This document shows, one piece after another, positions 24,974-35,215 of a stretch of 64,000 bases of DNA. Position numbers and translations under genes: made by a program. How positions within the stretch are numbered: the stretch's first letter is position 1; every line of letters begins with the position of its first letter. Location of the stretch: NCBI GenBank assembly GCA_021234155.1, contig JAJEKV010000249.1:246001-310000 (forward strand), given 5' to 3'. The stretch is from Isoetes taiwanensis. Lineage: Eukaryota; Streptophyta; Lycopodiopsida; Isoetales; Isoetaceae. Under the pieces are notes generated by a model. The model searched no databases and had not been told where the DNA came from. It saw only the letters and a program-made list of their open reading frames with translations.

Positions 24974-26560
24974 TGACGCTCCCTGAATATATACGACCCC
25001 CGGCCGTATACACACGGGGACTTTCCCCTCCCATGGCGACCATCTCGCCATGAGCAGGGCCCTCCGTCTGACCCGGGCCATCTACGTAGAGATGCTCGAG
25101 TGAAGGGCACGGAGGTGTCATTACCTTACGCCGATGGGCTCCTACGTCTGAGCATGAATACAAAGGGTTAGCACCAGCATAAAGCATATATAAATAACCA
25201 CCCGAAGGAAGGGTGGCGCATCCATCAAATACCAGCGGCAAAGAATATGCATCTAAACTAAAACGGCCAAAACCTCGGGTTCTCGGCTCGGACTCGGTGA
25301 TGATCGGTGGCGGTGGGCCTCGAGATCATCGGGCCAGGAGTCTTGGCATGGCGTTAGGCGGCATAGAACATCGGCTAGGGTGTCCACTCCATCCGCCCCT
25401 CACATTGCACACTTTGCGGATGGGTGGATTCCGCTATGGCCGCTATAGCCAGGAGAACCGGAGACTCAAGGTATCACCCTGTTGAGCCTACTCGGGGGTC
25501 ATGGCGCCCCCCGGTCCCGATGAGGCAGGTCGGGGCGTCCCCTTCGGGATCCGCGGTGGTTCCATGGGTGAGCTAGAGAACACGTGCGCATCGGCGACCC
25601 GCATCCGTACCCAACTTACTCACCCTAAATCTACTCAAAGTGCAAAGATGCTCCATACGGATCACACCTCTACACCCGGGGAGTGTCGGACCCATACCCG
25701 GCCCTCGTGACCCGGCTCGGGCCTAGCCCCTGTAGGAGTCTCGGGGAGCCTTTTATGTTAGGTGCAAGACCCACCCCCACTTCACCCTTTGTGTCCCTTA
25801 TCCGGTGCTAAGCCCGGACCATAGCATCTGACCCGGTGGTCTCTTGTACCTGAGGCCGCAACTAGTGGGAATATTACAGGGCTCTATCTAGGAGCATACT
25901 ATCATATTTGAGCTCAGAGGTCTCTACACCCCCTTTAAACCCCTGTTTTAATGGAAGCTACCGAAATCCTTCATATATACATCAACCAATTCCTTAACAG
26001 AGCACCATTCATAATTGAAATGTAATCCTACTTACCAGAGAAGGGTTAATTTCAACAAAGGCAATCAGAAAAGAGAGTACTACAGTACTATCCTACAATT
26101 CACAAGCTAAACTACTACTAACCCGTGTTTCGGCTGGACCCGTTATCGTGGGGTGCTTCCATAGTGCTGCAAGTAGGGTAGCAGCAACAGCTAGTGGTGG
26201 TTCAGTGATTTTGGTGAGGTGCGCAGCGGTCCTTGGTATTTCGGTATTTTGCTCCTTGGGCGCTCAACTGGTTCGATATTGGCTGTTATGGGGGTGGTGA
26301 TCCTCCTAATTGGATCCAAATAGCAATCACCATGCTGGCCAATCGAGTTTGGCCAGGTGGCGCCTTCCTAAACCATAATTGGCTTAATTATTATTAATTC
26401 CCTTAATCATAGGTTATTATCCTTAATGATTTAATTAACATAGCTAATTAAATCCCTTTTAGGTCAACCCCCTAGGTTACCATACTCCATGGTGGCATAT
26501 CTATACTGGGTGACGTGTCCATGTATTCATACATATACCATATAAATACTTGGAACGTCA
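24974..26560 (-). repeat. Gypsy 3' LTR
   Basis: Minus-strand ends TGACGTTCCAAG and GGAGCGTCA. It contains the same TATA-like ATTTATATATGC as the other LTR (about 25183-25196). The LTRs differ often at CGG/CAG and CCGG/CTGG positions and by short indels. Confidence 0.9.
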
Positions 26561-26561
26561 C

Positions 26562-26576
26562 ATTCTCCCCTCCTTA
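26562..26576 (-). other. Gypsy polypurine tract
   Basis: Minus-strand TAAGGAGGGGAGAAT lies directly before the 3' LTR start TGACG. Confidence 0.75.
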
Positions 26577-27158
26577 GAAGTAATGCTATCCTCAGCATTA
26601 GGGTTAGATACACTTATAGGATATGACATTATGAAGGAAGGTAATCCCTTATTTCCGAAGGTAATATATATTAAAAACTTTAAAGTTGAAAACAGTTTAA
26701 GCACCAGGGTGCATTTCACATGATTATCATAATCAAAAAGTTCAAGGACCTAAGTCCAATACCCACAACAAAACATAAAACTGAAGAAATCGGGCCATCA
26801 GGAACCCTCTAACATGGGCAGGTCACGTACTGCTCACTGGCCTGTACATGTCAGTGTATTAGTAGGTAGAATTAAATTGTGGTTGAAGGGACCATCCCCT
26901 TATAATAATTAAAAGACAACTTTACCTACTAGGGAACCTATCATGTCTATGGTTTGCAATTCACTGCAGCATAGGGAATGGTCAAGTTCCCATTATAGCC
27001 GAGATGAACGCGGGCTATCACTATATGCTTTCCAAGTAAGTCGTGGTCAGGTCAACAATGACAGTACACCACGTCCTAGAGAACACAAGGTGATCTCATC
27101 ATCGGTAACTATTATTATTTATGATGCCTCTACCCCTCTAGGGCGCTACTCTTGGCAA

Positions 27159-27660
27159 TTAAGCTTCCAAGCTTACCGCCGGGTGCGGGGTTGATAGCAT
27201 CGTTGATGGTGCGGCCTTGAGATTCCCGCATGATTCCCGCATGAAGTCCGGATAATGCTTGTCAAGGTCTATCTTCATCACCCAAGTAGCATCCTCAACT
27301 GGTAAGTGCTTCCACTTAACCAAGTATTGCAACATTTGAGTCCTTCTGGTTTGTTTATAAGCTCGATCAAGAAGAGCTTCAGGCACTATCTCCAGCTGCT
27401 CCTCTGTCATTTCGAGGAGGGTTGGGGTATCCAAAACCTCCTCTGGATCAGGGGTGTGTTGTTTCAGAAGATGTGGATCTTCAAGCGGGGCGGCAAATCC
27501 AAACGATATGCCTGCTCTCCAACACGTTCAATAATTTTGAACGGTCCAGCCCATCTGGGGGCCAACTTTTTGCAGTTGCCAATCTTAAGCTTGGCTTGTT
27601 TTACCTTAATCTTAAGCCAAACTGATTCACCCACCTGGAAAACGCGTGGGGTTCTGTGTT
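27159..27660 (-). pseudogene. Gypsy integrase C-terminus and chromodomain-like segment
   Basis: The frame ending at 27159 reads PEALLDRAYKQTRRTQMLQY, LVKWKHLPVEDATW and HYPDF, the order of the C-terminal chromodomain of plant chromoviruses. Such domains help direct integration into heterochromatin in related elements. Just upstream, in another frame (about 27430-27660), the usual link can be read: VGESVWLKIK, KLAPRWAGPF and the start of a PPxL stretch. The reading frame therefore shifts at least once between integrase and chromodomain. The aromatic W of the domain is present; an intact methyl-lysine cage is not certain. Confidence 0.8.
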
Positions 27661-27666
27661 TATCGG

Positions 27667-28611
27667 CTACATCTTCTGCCGACTGCGTGCAGCTAATAAG
27701 TAACCACGAACTTCTTCAACCAAAGCTTGCATTTCCAAGAGGAGTTGTTGAGAAACCTCCACCTTAGAAACGGGATTATGCCATGTGTCAGGAGTAAGGC
27801 ATTGGTAACCATAATTTATCATGAAGGGAGACATTCTAGAAGACTCCTGTTTCATACTGTTGTAGGCAAACTCGACCAGATAAATATAGTCAGCCCATTG
27901 TGATTGCTTACTCCACACATAGCTGCGTAGCATATCTTCTATAATGCGATTGGTACGCTCTGTCTGACCATCCGTCTGAGGATGATATGCCGTGCTCATA
28001 GCAAGCTTGGTCTGGATGGTGGCAAAGAAATCTTTCCAGAATGCACTTATAAATTTGGGATCCCTATCGGAGACAATAACGCGTGGCATTCCGTGTAATC
28101 TGAAGATCTCCTTGGCAAATAGCAGAGCAGTATCGAAGGCTGTATCCGTGGTACGACATGGCAAGAAATGAGCCATTTTCGACAATTTGTCGACCACTAC
28201 CATTAAGGCATCATATCCACGGAGAGTACGTGGAAGGCCCACAATGAAATCCATGGTTATCACTTCCCATTTGGCGTTGGGCACATCCAGAGGTTGCAAC
28301 TCGCCTGGAATCCTTAACTGCTCAGCTTTGGTTTGCTGACACACCTGACACTGCTTAATGTACCTGGCAATGTCCTTTTTCATAGAAGGCCAGAAATAGC
28401 TGGAGCGAATCTTAAAGTAGGTCTTCATAAAACCTGCGTGTCCGGCTATAGGGCTGTTGTGTATCATGGAGAATGAGCTTACGTACTCCTGAAGTCTCAG
28501 GTACACACAACTTGTCCTTGTAATATAACAAGTTGCCTTCTTTCTTATACGAACGGAAAGCTTCACGCTCCTTATCTGTGCGAGCTTCCTTAGCCAAACT
28601 ATCCCAAACAT
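27667..28611 (-). pseudogene. Gypsy integrase
   Basis: Shows the zinc-binding part ([19 protein letters not shown], then CQVCQQTK) and the D,D-35-E core: ITMDFIVGLP, VIVSDRDPKF and AYHPQTDGQTERTNR. These are the catalytic residues for inserting element cDNA. The N-terminal zinc region overlaps the end of the RNase H piece in another frame, so a frameshift lies near 28440-28480. Confidence 0.92.
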
Positions 28612-29386
28612 CCCGGAACTCGGAATCTATGGCCAATGTCTGTTTAATGTGCTTCCCAAACTCACTGGTGAGTGTAGAAATGGCATTACAATGGGTTCGG
28701 GTCACCAAGGGATGGCGTGACAACGCATCCGCAACCACATTGTGCTTGCCAGGCTTGTATATAATCTCAAAGTCATACTCCTCCAAGAATTCCATCCATC
28801 TCCTCTGACGGAGGTTGAGATTTGGCTGGGTGGATAAATAACGGAGACTTTGATGACCCGTGTCCAACTGGAATCTCCTGCCGAGAAGGTAGTGTCTCCA
28901 TATCCGTAAGGCACGGACAACGGCTAACAATTCCTGATCATGGGTAGGATATCGCTGCTCTGTCTGATTCATTTTCTTTGAATCATAGGCAATAACCCTC
29001 TCCTCCTGCATTAGGACTCCACCGGTGGCAATCTTACTGGCATCCGTTGCCACTAGTTTATCCTTCTCAGGATCGGGCAATGTGAGAACTGGTGCTGACG
29101 TTAAGGCATCTTTAAGCTGCTGGAAACTTACCTGAACTTTATCCTTCCAGTGCTCTATCCAATCCTTCACCTTCTCATGCTTCGTAAGATTTGTAAGAGG
29201 CGCTGCAATCTTCGCAAAATCCTTTACAAATTTTCGATAATATCCTGCTAATCCCAAGAAGCTTCGGACCTCGGAAACATTTCCTGGAATAGGCCATTCC
29301 CTTACGGCCTCTATCTTTGCCGGATCTGTAGCAATTCCCTCTGCCGATGGCCCAAATAATCGACCTTCGGAGTGGCAAACTTGCAC
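28480..29386 (-). pseudogene. Gypsy RT connection and RNase H
   Basis: Contains [19 protein letters not shown] (end of RT), [18 protein letters not shown] (first RNase H acid), [30 protein letters not shown] and [10 protein letters not shown]. All are standard for Ty3/gypsy. The start of this frame overlaps the RT frame around 29311-29386, showing a frameshift just after KVDYLGH. Confidence 0.9.
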
Positions 29387-29913
29387 TTAGAGAACTTGGC
29401 ATAGAGCTGATGACGCCTTAGCTTTTGTAGGGCTAATCTAAGATGCTTCTCATGCTCCTTTAGTGTCTTACTATAGATGAGAATGTCGTCAACGAAAATA
29501 ACAACAAAATCATCCAAGTATTGTCGGAAGACATCATTCATCAATCGCATGAAAGTTGCTGGGGCATTAGTTAATCCAAAAGGCATAACTGTAAACTCAT
29601 AATGCCCATATCTAGTGCGAAAAGCAGATTTATGGATGTCCTCCTCCTTAATCCTTATTTGATGGTATCCGGAGCGTAGATCAATCTTTGAGAAATACTT
29701 AGCCCCTTGCAACTGATCCATTAGATCAACTGCTCTAGGCAAAGCATAGCGATTCTTGATGGTATGCTTGTTGAGTTGCCGATAATCAATACACATCCTC
29801 AACGAGCCGTCCTTTTCCTTAACAAAAAGAATAGGAGCGCCAAAAGGCGAAACACTAGGTCGAATGAAACCCAGGTTTAGTAACTCCTGAAGTTGCTTCT
29901 TAAGCTCTGCCAT
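29311..29913 (-). pseudogene. Gypsy reverse transcriptase palm and fingers
   Basis: Reads [59 protein letters not shown] and the catalytic [11 protein letters not shown]. The protein-coding order continues in a different frame downstream, so this copy is not translatable as one polyprotein. Confidence 0.93.
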
Positions 29914-30159
29914 TGCGGAGGACTCATGCGGTCACGGGGCCTTTTGGTAGGCTTAGTACACGGCTCTAAAGCTATCTCACATTCCACCCCTCTAAAAGGA
30001 GGAAGCTTACGGATTTCATCCGGAAAAAGATCACCAAATTTCGGAGGAGAAGATGAGCAATCCCCTCGGCAAGGTATCGATTACTTGCTTACATTTTAGC
30101 ATCGACTCAATGGAGGCAAGGCTAAATGATGAGAGGAGCTTTTCCTTGCGTATAGCTTT

Positions 30160-30553
30160 ATCTAAGCGCCTGTTGGACATAGACTCGCATGATAGGGTTG
30201 AATGGTTCACCTTTTATAGTCACGCGGGCTCCATTAGGCTGCGTTGAAGGTAACTTCCGTTTCTCGCGATCTATGTTGGCTTTTGCGGATGCCAAGAATT
30301 CCATACCAACAATGAGGTCGATTTGCCAATATCCATCAACTTCGGCCCAAAGCAAACTGGTGCATCCGGCAACCGCATCTTAAGATTGATGCGGCGGCCA
30401 TGAGTATGTCCGACCTTACCACCGGCTAGAGTGGCGGGCCCGGTCGGGACCTCAATGTTTCAAAAGTTTGTAAGGCTGGGCCATTCTAGGAGAAGCAAAA
30501 TTATGTGTACTTCCGTATCCATAAGAATTATAAAAGGCTTCTTGTCACGTGAC
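30160..30553 (-). pseudogene. Gypsy aspartic protease, active-site frameshift
   Basis: The segment PFIILMDT is followed, after the loss of one base near 30514, by an other-frame reading GSTHNFASPRMAQ. The catalytic DTGS motif is thus interrupted inside the glycine codon. Downstream (30355-30158) the protease-like WQIDLIVGMEFLASAKANID is in yet another frame. Retropepsins cut Gag-Pol; this one cannot be made. Confidence 0.8.
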
Positions 30554-31289
30554 CTATGGTGGAAATGACAGCGGTGACTTTCGGCATTGCCGGTTTCTAT
30601 AGGCGCAAGGATATGAGGCGCCACCGTGAATGTACTCGGGAGCCTCGTCCTCGACAGGTTGAGTTGACTCGAGATCGTCCCAATCGAGGTCGGCCATGGC
30701 CAGCTGGGCAGTCTGCGTGACATAAGGACAATTCTGCATGAAGTGCCCAGGCCGCATGCACCTGTAGCATGCCTTATCTCGGCGGAGCTGTTCTCGGGCC
30801 TCTTTGGGAATAGATTGTAAGAGGTTCCGAACTTCCTTTCCGACATTGTTCTGTTTATCGGCCGTGCCGAAGGTGACTTTCTTTTCCTGGCGGCCATAAG
30901 AGTTCTGCTGAGAGGGCCCCGGACTTGGCGAGCGGGGTTTGTAAGGTGTGGACGGCTGTGGCTGCGAGTAAGGAGCAGGACGCGGATACTGGTTCTTTGG
31001 TGTGTCCTCTTCGAGGCTCAATGCTTTAGCCTCAGCCTCTGCAACTGATTTCGGGTCTATGGCCTTAACCATTCGTTTGATTGATGGGGCCAACCCTTCA
31101 ATGTAACCCTCCACCGCCCTCTTTTCATTCATACCTGGTACATACAGCCTCAGGCACATAAATTCATCAGTGTAAGCCTGGACCGACATACCCTTCTGCT
31201 CTAACCTATAAAAGGTCTGAATTTGTTGGCATTTGTGCGCACGAGGCACATAATGCGACTTAAAAGCTTTTGCAAACTTTTTGAACTTG
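30554..31289 (-). pseudogene. Gypsy gag, C-terminal part with CCHC knuckle
   Basis: After the inserted element, gag resumes with CKFKKFAKAFKSHYV, FYRLEQKGMSVQAYTDEF and VEGYIEGLAPSIKRMV (retrotransposon gag domain), a Pro/Gln-rich linker, and one knuckle CYRCMRPGHFMQNC. The first residues of the computed open frame (up to about KVVHPNMLLP) are coded by the insertion, not by gag. The frame breaks again near the gag-protease border. Confidence 0.9.
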
Positions 31290-31620
31290 CACCTGGGTAA
31301 AAGCATGTTAGGGTGTACCACTTTTGGAACCTGCAAAAGTACATACACTAGGTACTTCAGAACTGGGTACTTTCTCATTTTTCTTTTCATTAAAACTAGT
31401 ACAAAAGTCCAAAATAAAAGTCAAGGACGTGTTAATATTTAAAGGTAAGATAAATATAATGCTATCTAAGCCCAAAATATATATAAAAGTTCTAAAATGT
31501 ACCTTTTATTGACATATTACACAGGTACCCAGTACCCAGTCCTGGGTACCTTTTTAGGTACTTTTTTAGTCACTAAATAATACTTTTTAAGGGACACCCT
31601 AACATGCTTTCACCCACCTG
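31290..31620. mobile_element. 319-bp MITE-like insertion in gag (31296-31614) with 6-bp target duplications
   Basis: The insert begins GGTAAAAGCATGTTAGGGTG and ends with the inverted CACCCTAACATGCTTTCACC, about 24-bp terminal inverted repeats with two or three mismatches. The direct repeat CACCTG lies on both sides (31290-31295 and 31615-31620). Removing the insert and one CACCTG rejoins gag in frame (SRCKFKKFAKAF). The interior is AT-rich and has repeated GGTACC/GTACCCA motifs near its right end, and no coding capacity. The superfamily is unclear: a 6-bp duplication does not fit hAT (8), PIF (3), CACTA (3) or Mutator (9). Confidence 0.88.
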
Positions 31621-32228
31621 CTTCTATCCAAATGCTTGGCTCTAGCATAGCCCTTCCACCAAATACGGGCAGCTCCGGTAAGGTTCGTGGTGGCAACCTT
31701 TCCTGTATCCTTTTCTGTCATGCCATAGGATTTCCCAAATTCTTTCATTTCGTCCAGCCAGGACTCTGCATTCAGTCCGCCTCTAGATTTCCCGTCAAAC
31801 TGGGCCAGTTTCCTATTCTTCCATATACTCGTTATGGCGGTATCAACCGTCTTGCGGTATTCCTTATCCCAGCGCTTTGCATGGTCACCAGCTGATACCG
31901 AGGACTCAGACGACGCAGAAGTGGCTGACTGTGAGGAGGTGGCGCTATCCCTAGAGGAACTGCGACGGCGTTTAGCATGGGGCCTCCCCTTTGCAGGGAC
32001 AGGGCTGGTTTCAGGTGGGGATGGCTGCTGTGTAGGTGGACTTGGCGGTGGCGGAGGTAACTCCGGTCCGTCTTCTTGTATATGCTGGGGTGGATTGGCA
32101 TGCAACACATACGCTTGCAACTCGCCTAATTGCCTCTTCATTAGCATAAGTTCCTGTTCAGGGGTTAGTCTACTGGCATTGGAGGGCGTCTGCCATGCGG
32201 CGTTGCGTGCACCGTCTAAATCGAGCAT
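31615..32228 (-). pseudogene. Gypsy gag, N-terminal part
   Basis: Starts at an ATG at 32228 (MLDLDGARNAAWQTP). It has a coiled TPEQELMLMKRQLGEL segment, a Pro-rich and then Arg/Ser-rich low-complexity stretch, and the beginning of the gag domain (KLAQFDGKSRGGLNAESWLD, GAARIWWKGYARAKHLDRSR). The reading is cut by the MITE-like insertion at 31614 and continues at 31289. Confidence 0.88.
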
Positions 32229-32489
32229 AAAAAAAAGTATAAGCAGAATTATAGCACATTTAATCTCACGAAATTATCATTTCGGATAGGGTAGAGAGAG
32301 AATACAAGAAAAAGTATAACGGCAAAGATTCTTATTACAGGAGAAAACTGTTATTTCATTAAAGTTCCACACCTTAGTACTGCCAAAAGTTGATACAAGA
32401 GTATGATACAAGGACAAACATGATACAGCGGAGATTTGAAGTTTAACTCACATACAACATACAAAAACAACAAAACCGAAGAGACCGGC

Positions 32490-32978
32490 CTAGGGGTTCG
32501 CAAATGGGTACAAGATTGAGTAGCGAACACTTTCACGTACAGCCCTAACGAGCTTGTAACGTGCCCAGGCCTGAACTATAACAGATTGATAATCCAGCGT
32601 TGGGCTAATAATAAGGAGATTGAAAAGCCTCCTTAATGCATAGAAGATTTGCCACAGGTGGTCGTTGGCATCCTCGAAAGCCTCGTGCCTGGACATATCC
32701 CAATAGTCCCATGTGCGGCGAAGGGTTTGCTTCAAGTCCTCGTAGGCTCGTTCCCTGAGAATGTTAACTATCTCCATCCCTTTTGCTGGATCATAGGGCT
32801 CCCCTGGTGGCGCGGGTTCCATCTCGTAACCTTCGTCCCATTCTGGGTACTCCCCATATCTTTGGCCATAGTCCTGGCCAGGCGGCCCTGGATCATCCCT
32901 CCTTATCAGGTCGGTAATTCTCTCTTCATATTCTTCGAGTGTTTCTTCTGCAAGACGATAGAAATGAATATAGAACAT
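32490..32978 (-). CDS. Unknown ORF D of the chromovirus (162 aa)
   Basis: A same-strand open frame just upstream of gag. The N-terminal half is acidic and rich in E, D, P and Y (LEEYEERITDLIRRDD, EYPEWDEGYEMEPAPP). The C-terminal half is likely helical with many aromatic and basic residues (TLRRTWDYWDMSRHEAFED, LRRLFNLLIISPTLDYQ). I recognise no domain. It is not part of any chromovirus gag or pol I know. The true start is uncertain: the ATG at 32978 is the first in frame. Confidence 0.5.
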   Translation of the reverse strand: MFYIHFYRLAEETLEEYEERITDLIRRDDPGPPGQDYGQRYGEYPEWDEGYEMEPAPPGEPYDPAKGMEIVNILRERAYEDLKQTLRRTWDYWDMSRHEAFEDANDHLWQIFYALRRLFNLLIISPTLDYQSVIVQAWARYKLVRAVRESVRYSILYPFANP

Positions 32979-33195
32979 TGAACAATTTCGTTATGCCCTA
33001 AACTCTAATAGATAGATGAACACATCATGGACGAGAAGAATTTTAATTGTATTCATTGAGACAATAGTCACAATTGAGAAAAAGATGGTATATCATAGCT
33101 GTAGAATGGCCAAAGATATGGCCAAACCAAAATTCTATATCGATAGGCAATACAATATGCATAATACAATTATTTAAGAGCTAGGTCCTCCTTCT

Positions 33196-33732
33196 TCATT
33201 CGTAGGTCGAGGAGGTGGTGGCGGCGGTCGGTGTCGTAGCAGAGTCACCCCTGGGTCTACTGTGGCAGCCGCAATGGATGCAATAGGCAACAGCCAATGG
33301 GGCCGCCGTCAGGAGCTTCATACTCATCCAAGGTGCAATGTCTTGGCCCAAGGCCGTCAAGGCAAGGTCCCGTCGTACGAGTACATAAGTAAACGTACGA
33401 TAGGGAAGCTTCTTGTGCCCGGCCAATGTGGAAAGGGCACGAAGGGTCCACCATGAAGCTTCAGCCTCCGGCCCTAAATCTCGGGCTATAAAAAGGACTT
33501 GCTCCTGTCGAAAAGCTGATAAGAAAAAGCGAGTAAGGTGGTTTCCCAAAACCTTCCCTTGCGGGGTCTCTGACGTGGCCACCTCCTTATCTAAGTCCAT
33601 AGGGACTTCTTCCTCCTTTAGTTCCTGCTGCTCTTCCTTCAAATGAGCAGGATTATGGTATAGGTCCTCTCCCTCTTCGTCCGAATCGGAAGGAACCTCA
33701 ACCATGTTAATGTTTGGAACATGAGGTCCCAT
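33196..33732 (-). CDS. Unknown ORF C of the chromovirus (178 aa), probably continuous with ORF B
   Basis: Starts MGPHVPNINMVEVPSDSDEE and is very acidic at first (EEEVPMDLDKEVA), then has a hydrophobic C-terminal part (RTFTYVLVRRDLALTALGQD, LLTAAPLAVAYCI). It overlaps the end of ORF B by 26 bases in another frame. Reading ORF B's end in this frame also makes sense, so B and C may have been one protein of about 450 residues, split by an indel. No domain recognised. Confidence 0.5.
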   Translation of the reverse strand: MGPHVPNINMVEVPSDSDEEGEDLYHNPAHLKEEQQELKEEEVPMDLDKEVATSETPQGKVLGNHLTRFFLSAFRQEQVLFIARDLGPEAEASWWTLRALSTLAGHKKLPYRTFTYVLVRRDLALTALGQDIAPWMSMKLLTAAPLAVAYCIHCGCHSRPRGDSATTPTAATTSSTYE

Positions 33733-34561
33733 AGCTGTAAAGGCATCCAGTGAGGGTTGAGGCCGGTTCCTGCATCACCAGTTCCCGAAGCCGTAGCAAA
33801 GTCTCAGCCGGCTCTATGGTCTCCCGGCGGAACTGGAGTAGCTGCTGCACCTCCGGGGGAAGCTCAATAGGAGCGAAGTCGATGAAATCATCCATACAAT
33901 ACTCCGCTAGCTCATAAAGCACATGGTCCTTACGCCGGCGCTTAAATCCGGCCACCATGTGATAGGTCCAGATGATATCATCCAAGAGAAGATATTCTTG
34001 CCCTTGGTGATAAATGACGGGAAGGGCATCTAGCTCTGACAAGCGTGCAGCTTGCTCTCGGCGTGGTGGCATCTCCTCTGCCAATTGCTTCCAACGGGCG
34101 AAGTCACCCATGCCTATATGTTCGTATTCCCCCTCCTCGGAAGATTCAGGAAGTTTGCCTTCCTCTGCCGGCAAAGTCTCATCCTCAACGTATTGATCCA
34201 TGAGGATAGCTAGGGCAAAGGCAACTTCAAGATATTGCCGCCCCTGATGCTGTACAACGGGCAGGTGCTTGCCCCATCTGAGCTTTCCTTTCAGCACATC
34301 ATACGCATGGGTGTCACCCCCTAGCATATCCCGGACCACATCCCGTTCTAGATACAACTGGGGAGGATCCCCAAGAGGGATATACAAAGGAAGCATCTCC
34401 TCCATGTAAAAGTCTAAGAACCCGGCATAATCGGGGTGCCGCTGCATATTAGTGATGAGGTCTAGGCGCTGGCATAGGAAGGGCCGCAACAGGTCGAAGG
34501 GCACTTGCGGATCCCAATGCTCTCCGTCTTGATACCATGCAAGAAGATCGGTGGCTGCCAT
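33707..34561 (-). CDS. Unknown ORF B of the chromovirus (284 aa)
   Basis: Starts MAATDLLAWYQDGEHWDPQV. It contains two similar short motifs, LPVVQHQGRQYLEVAFALAI and LPVIYHQGQEYLLLDDIIW, about 90 residues apart, which suggests an internally duplicated fold (LPV.xHQGxxYL). The middle is acidic (EEGKLPESSEEGEYEH). The last 15 or so residues are probably out of frame. It is coded on the element's sense strand between the H3-like ORF and ORF C. Function unknown. Confidence 0.55.
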   Translation of the reverse strand: MAATDLLAWYQDGEHWDPQVPFDLLRPFLCQRLDLITNMQRHPDYAGFLDFYMEEMLPLYIPLGDPPQLYLERDVVRDMLGGDTHAYDVLKGKLRWGKHLPVVQHQGRQYLEVAFALAILMDQYVEDETLPAEEGKLPESSEEGEYEHIGMGDFARWKQLAEEMPPRREQAARLSELDALPVIYHQGQEYLLLDDIIWTYHMVAGFKRRRKDHVLYELAEYCMDDFIDFAPIELPPEVQQLLQFRRETIEPAETLLRLRELVMQEPASTLTGCLYSYGTSCSKH

Positions 34562-34764
34562 GGCGCTAGAAGGAAGGAGGAAGCAAGAAAAACAGATATG
34601 ACAAATGAAATGAAACTTTGAAGATCCTTTTTAACCCTTTTTATTATGCTGACGTCAGCATTTTCGTATTTAACACAAAATAAAAGGTTCTTAATACAAA
34701 ACAAAAAGTTTTTATTAAATCTCAAAAAAAAATTATTTACAATGCGGAAACTCAGCAAAATATG

Positions 34765-35140
34765 CTAAGGATGCTCCCCCCGAATCCTACGGGCGAGGGC
34801 TAAATCCTTAGGCATGATGGTGACCCTCTTTGCGTGGATTGCGCAAAGATTGGCATCACCAAAAAGTGCCACTAGATAGGCCTCATGACCTCTTGTAGCG
34901 CCAAAATGGCAAAAAGTTTGGAAGCGGAGGTCGGGCTTGAACTCTGGGCAATCTCCGAACCAACCTCTCGAAAGGGGAGCTTAGTATCGAAGTTGGGTTG
35001 ACTTCTCAAAACTTCACGGATCTCCGTAAAGGCGGCGGTCTTGGAGGCGGTACCGGTGGGGGTTTCCTCACGTGGGCGAGGGTTTGGGGCGACCCTCTTT
35101 TTTGCAGTCTGATCTTGGCCCCAGCGGTGGTGGGGCGCAT
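34765..35140 (-). pseudogene. Histone H3-like ORF inside the chromovirus (frameshifted)
   Basis: In successive frames the minus strand reads the H3 histone fold in order: [19 protein letters not shown] (alpha-N), REVGSEIAQ (alpha-1), FKPDLRFQ (loop 1), [30 protein letters not shown] (alpha-2), then [19 protein letters not shown] and a stop at 34765 (alpha-3). The last 20 residues are almost those of ordinary H3 ([19 protein letters not shown]). Length from the ATG at 35140 is about 126 codons versus 136 in H3. Loop 1 has no CENH3-type insertion. The N-terminal tail is divergent; only a QTAKKR stretch recalls H3's QTARKS. Four small lesions (about 35103, 34942, 34917, 34883) break the frame. 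It lies between the LTRs on the gag/pol strand. That it was ever a working part of the element is inference. Confidence 0.85.
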
Positions 35141-35215
35141 CCACCCCCGGCTAGCGCCTCCGTGGAGCTCGCGTTCTTCTCAAAAGCCACGGCAGGTCTT
35201 TAATTTTTCCTTGTA

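Noticed and set aside
34765-35140. Centromeric histone CENH3 as identity of the H3-like ORF
   Set aside because: Loop 1 has the ordinary H3 length and the alpha-3 end is near-canonical; CENH3 usually has a longer loop 1.
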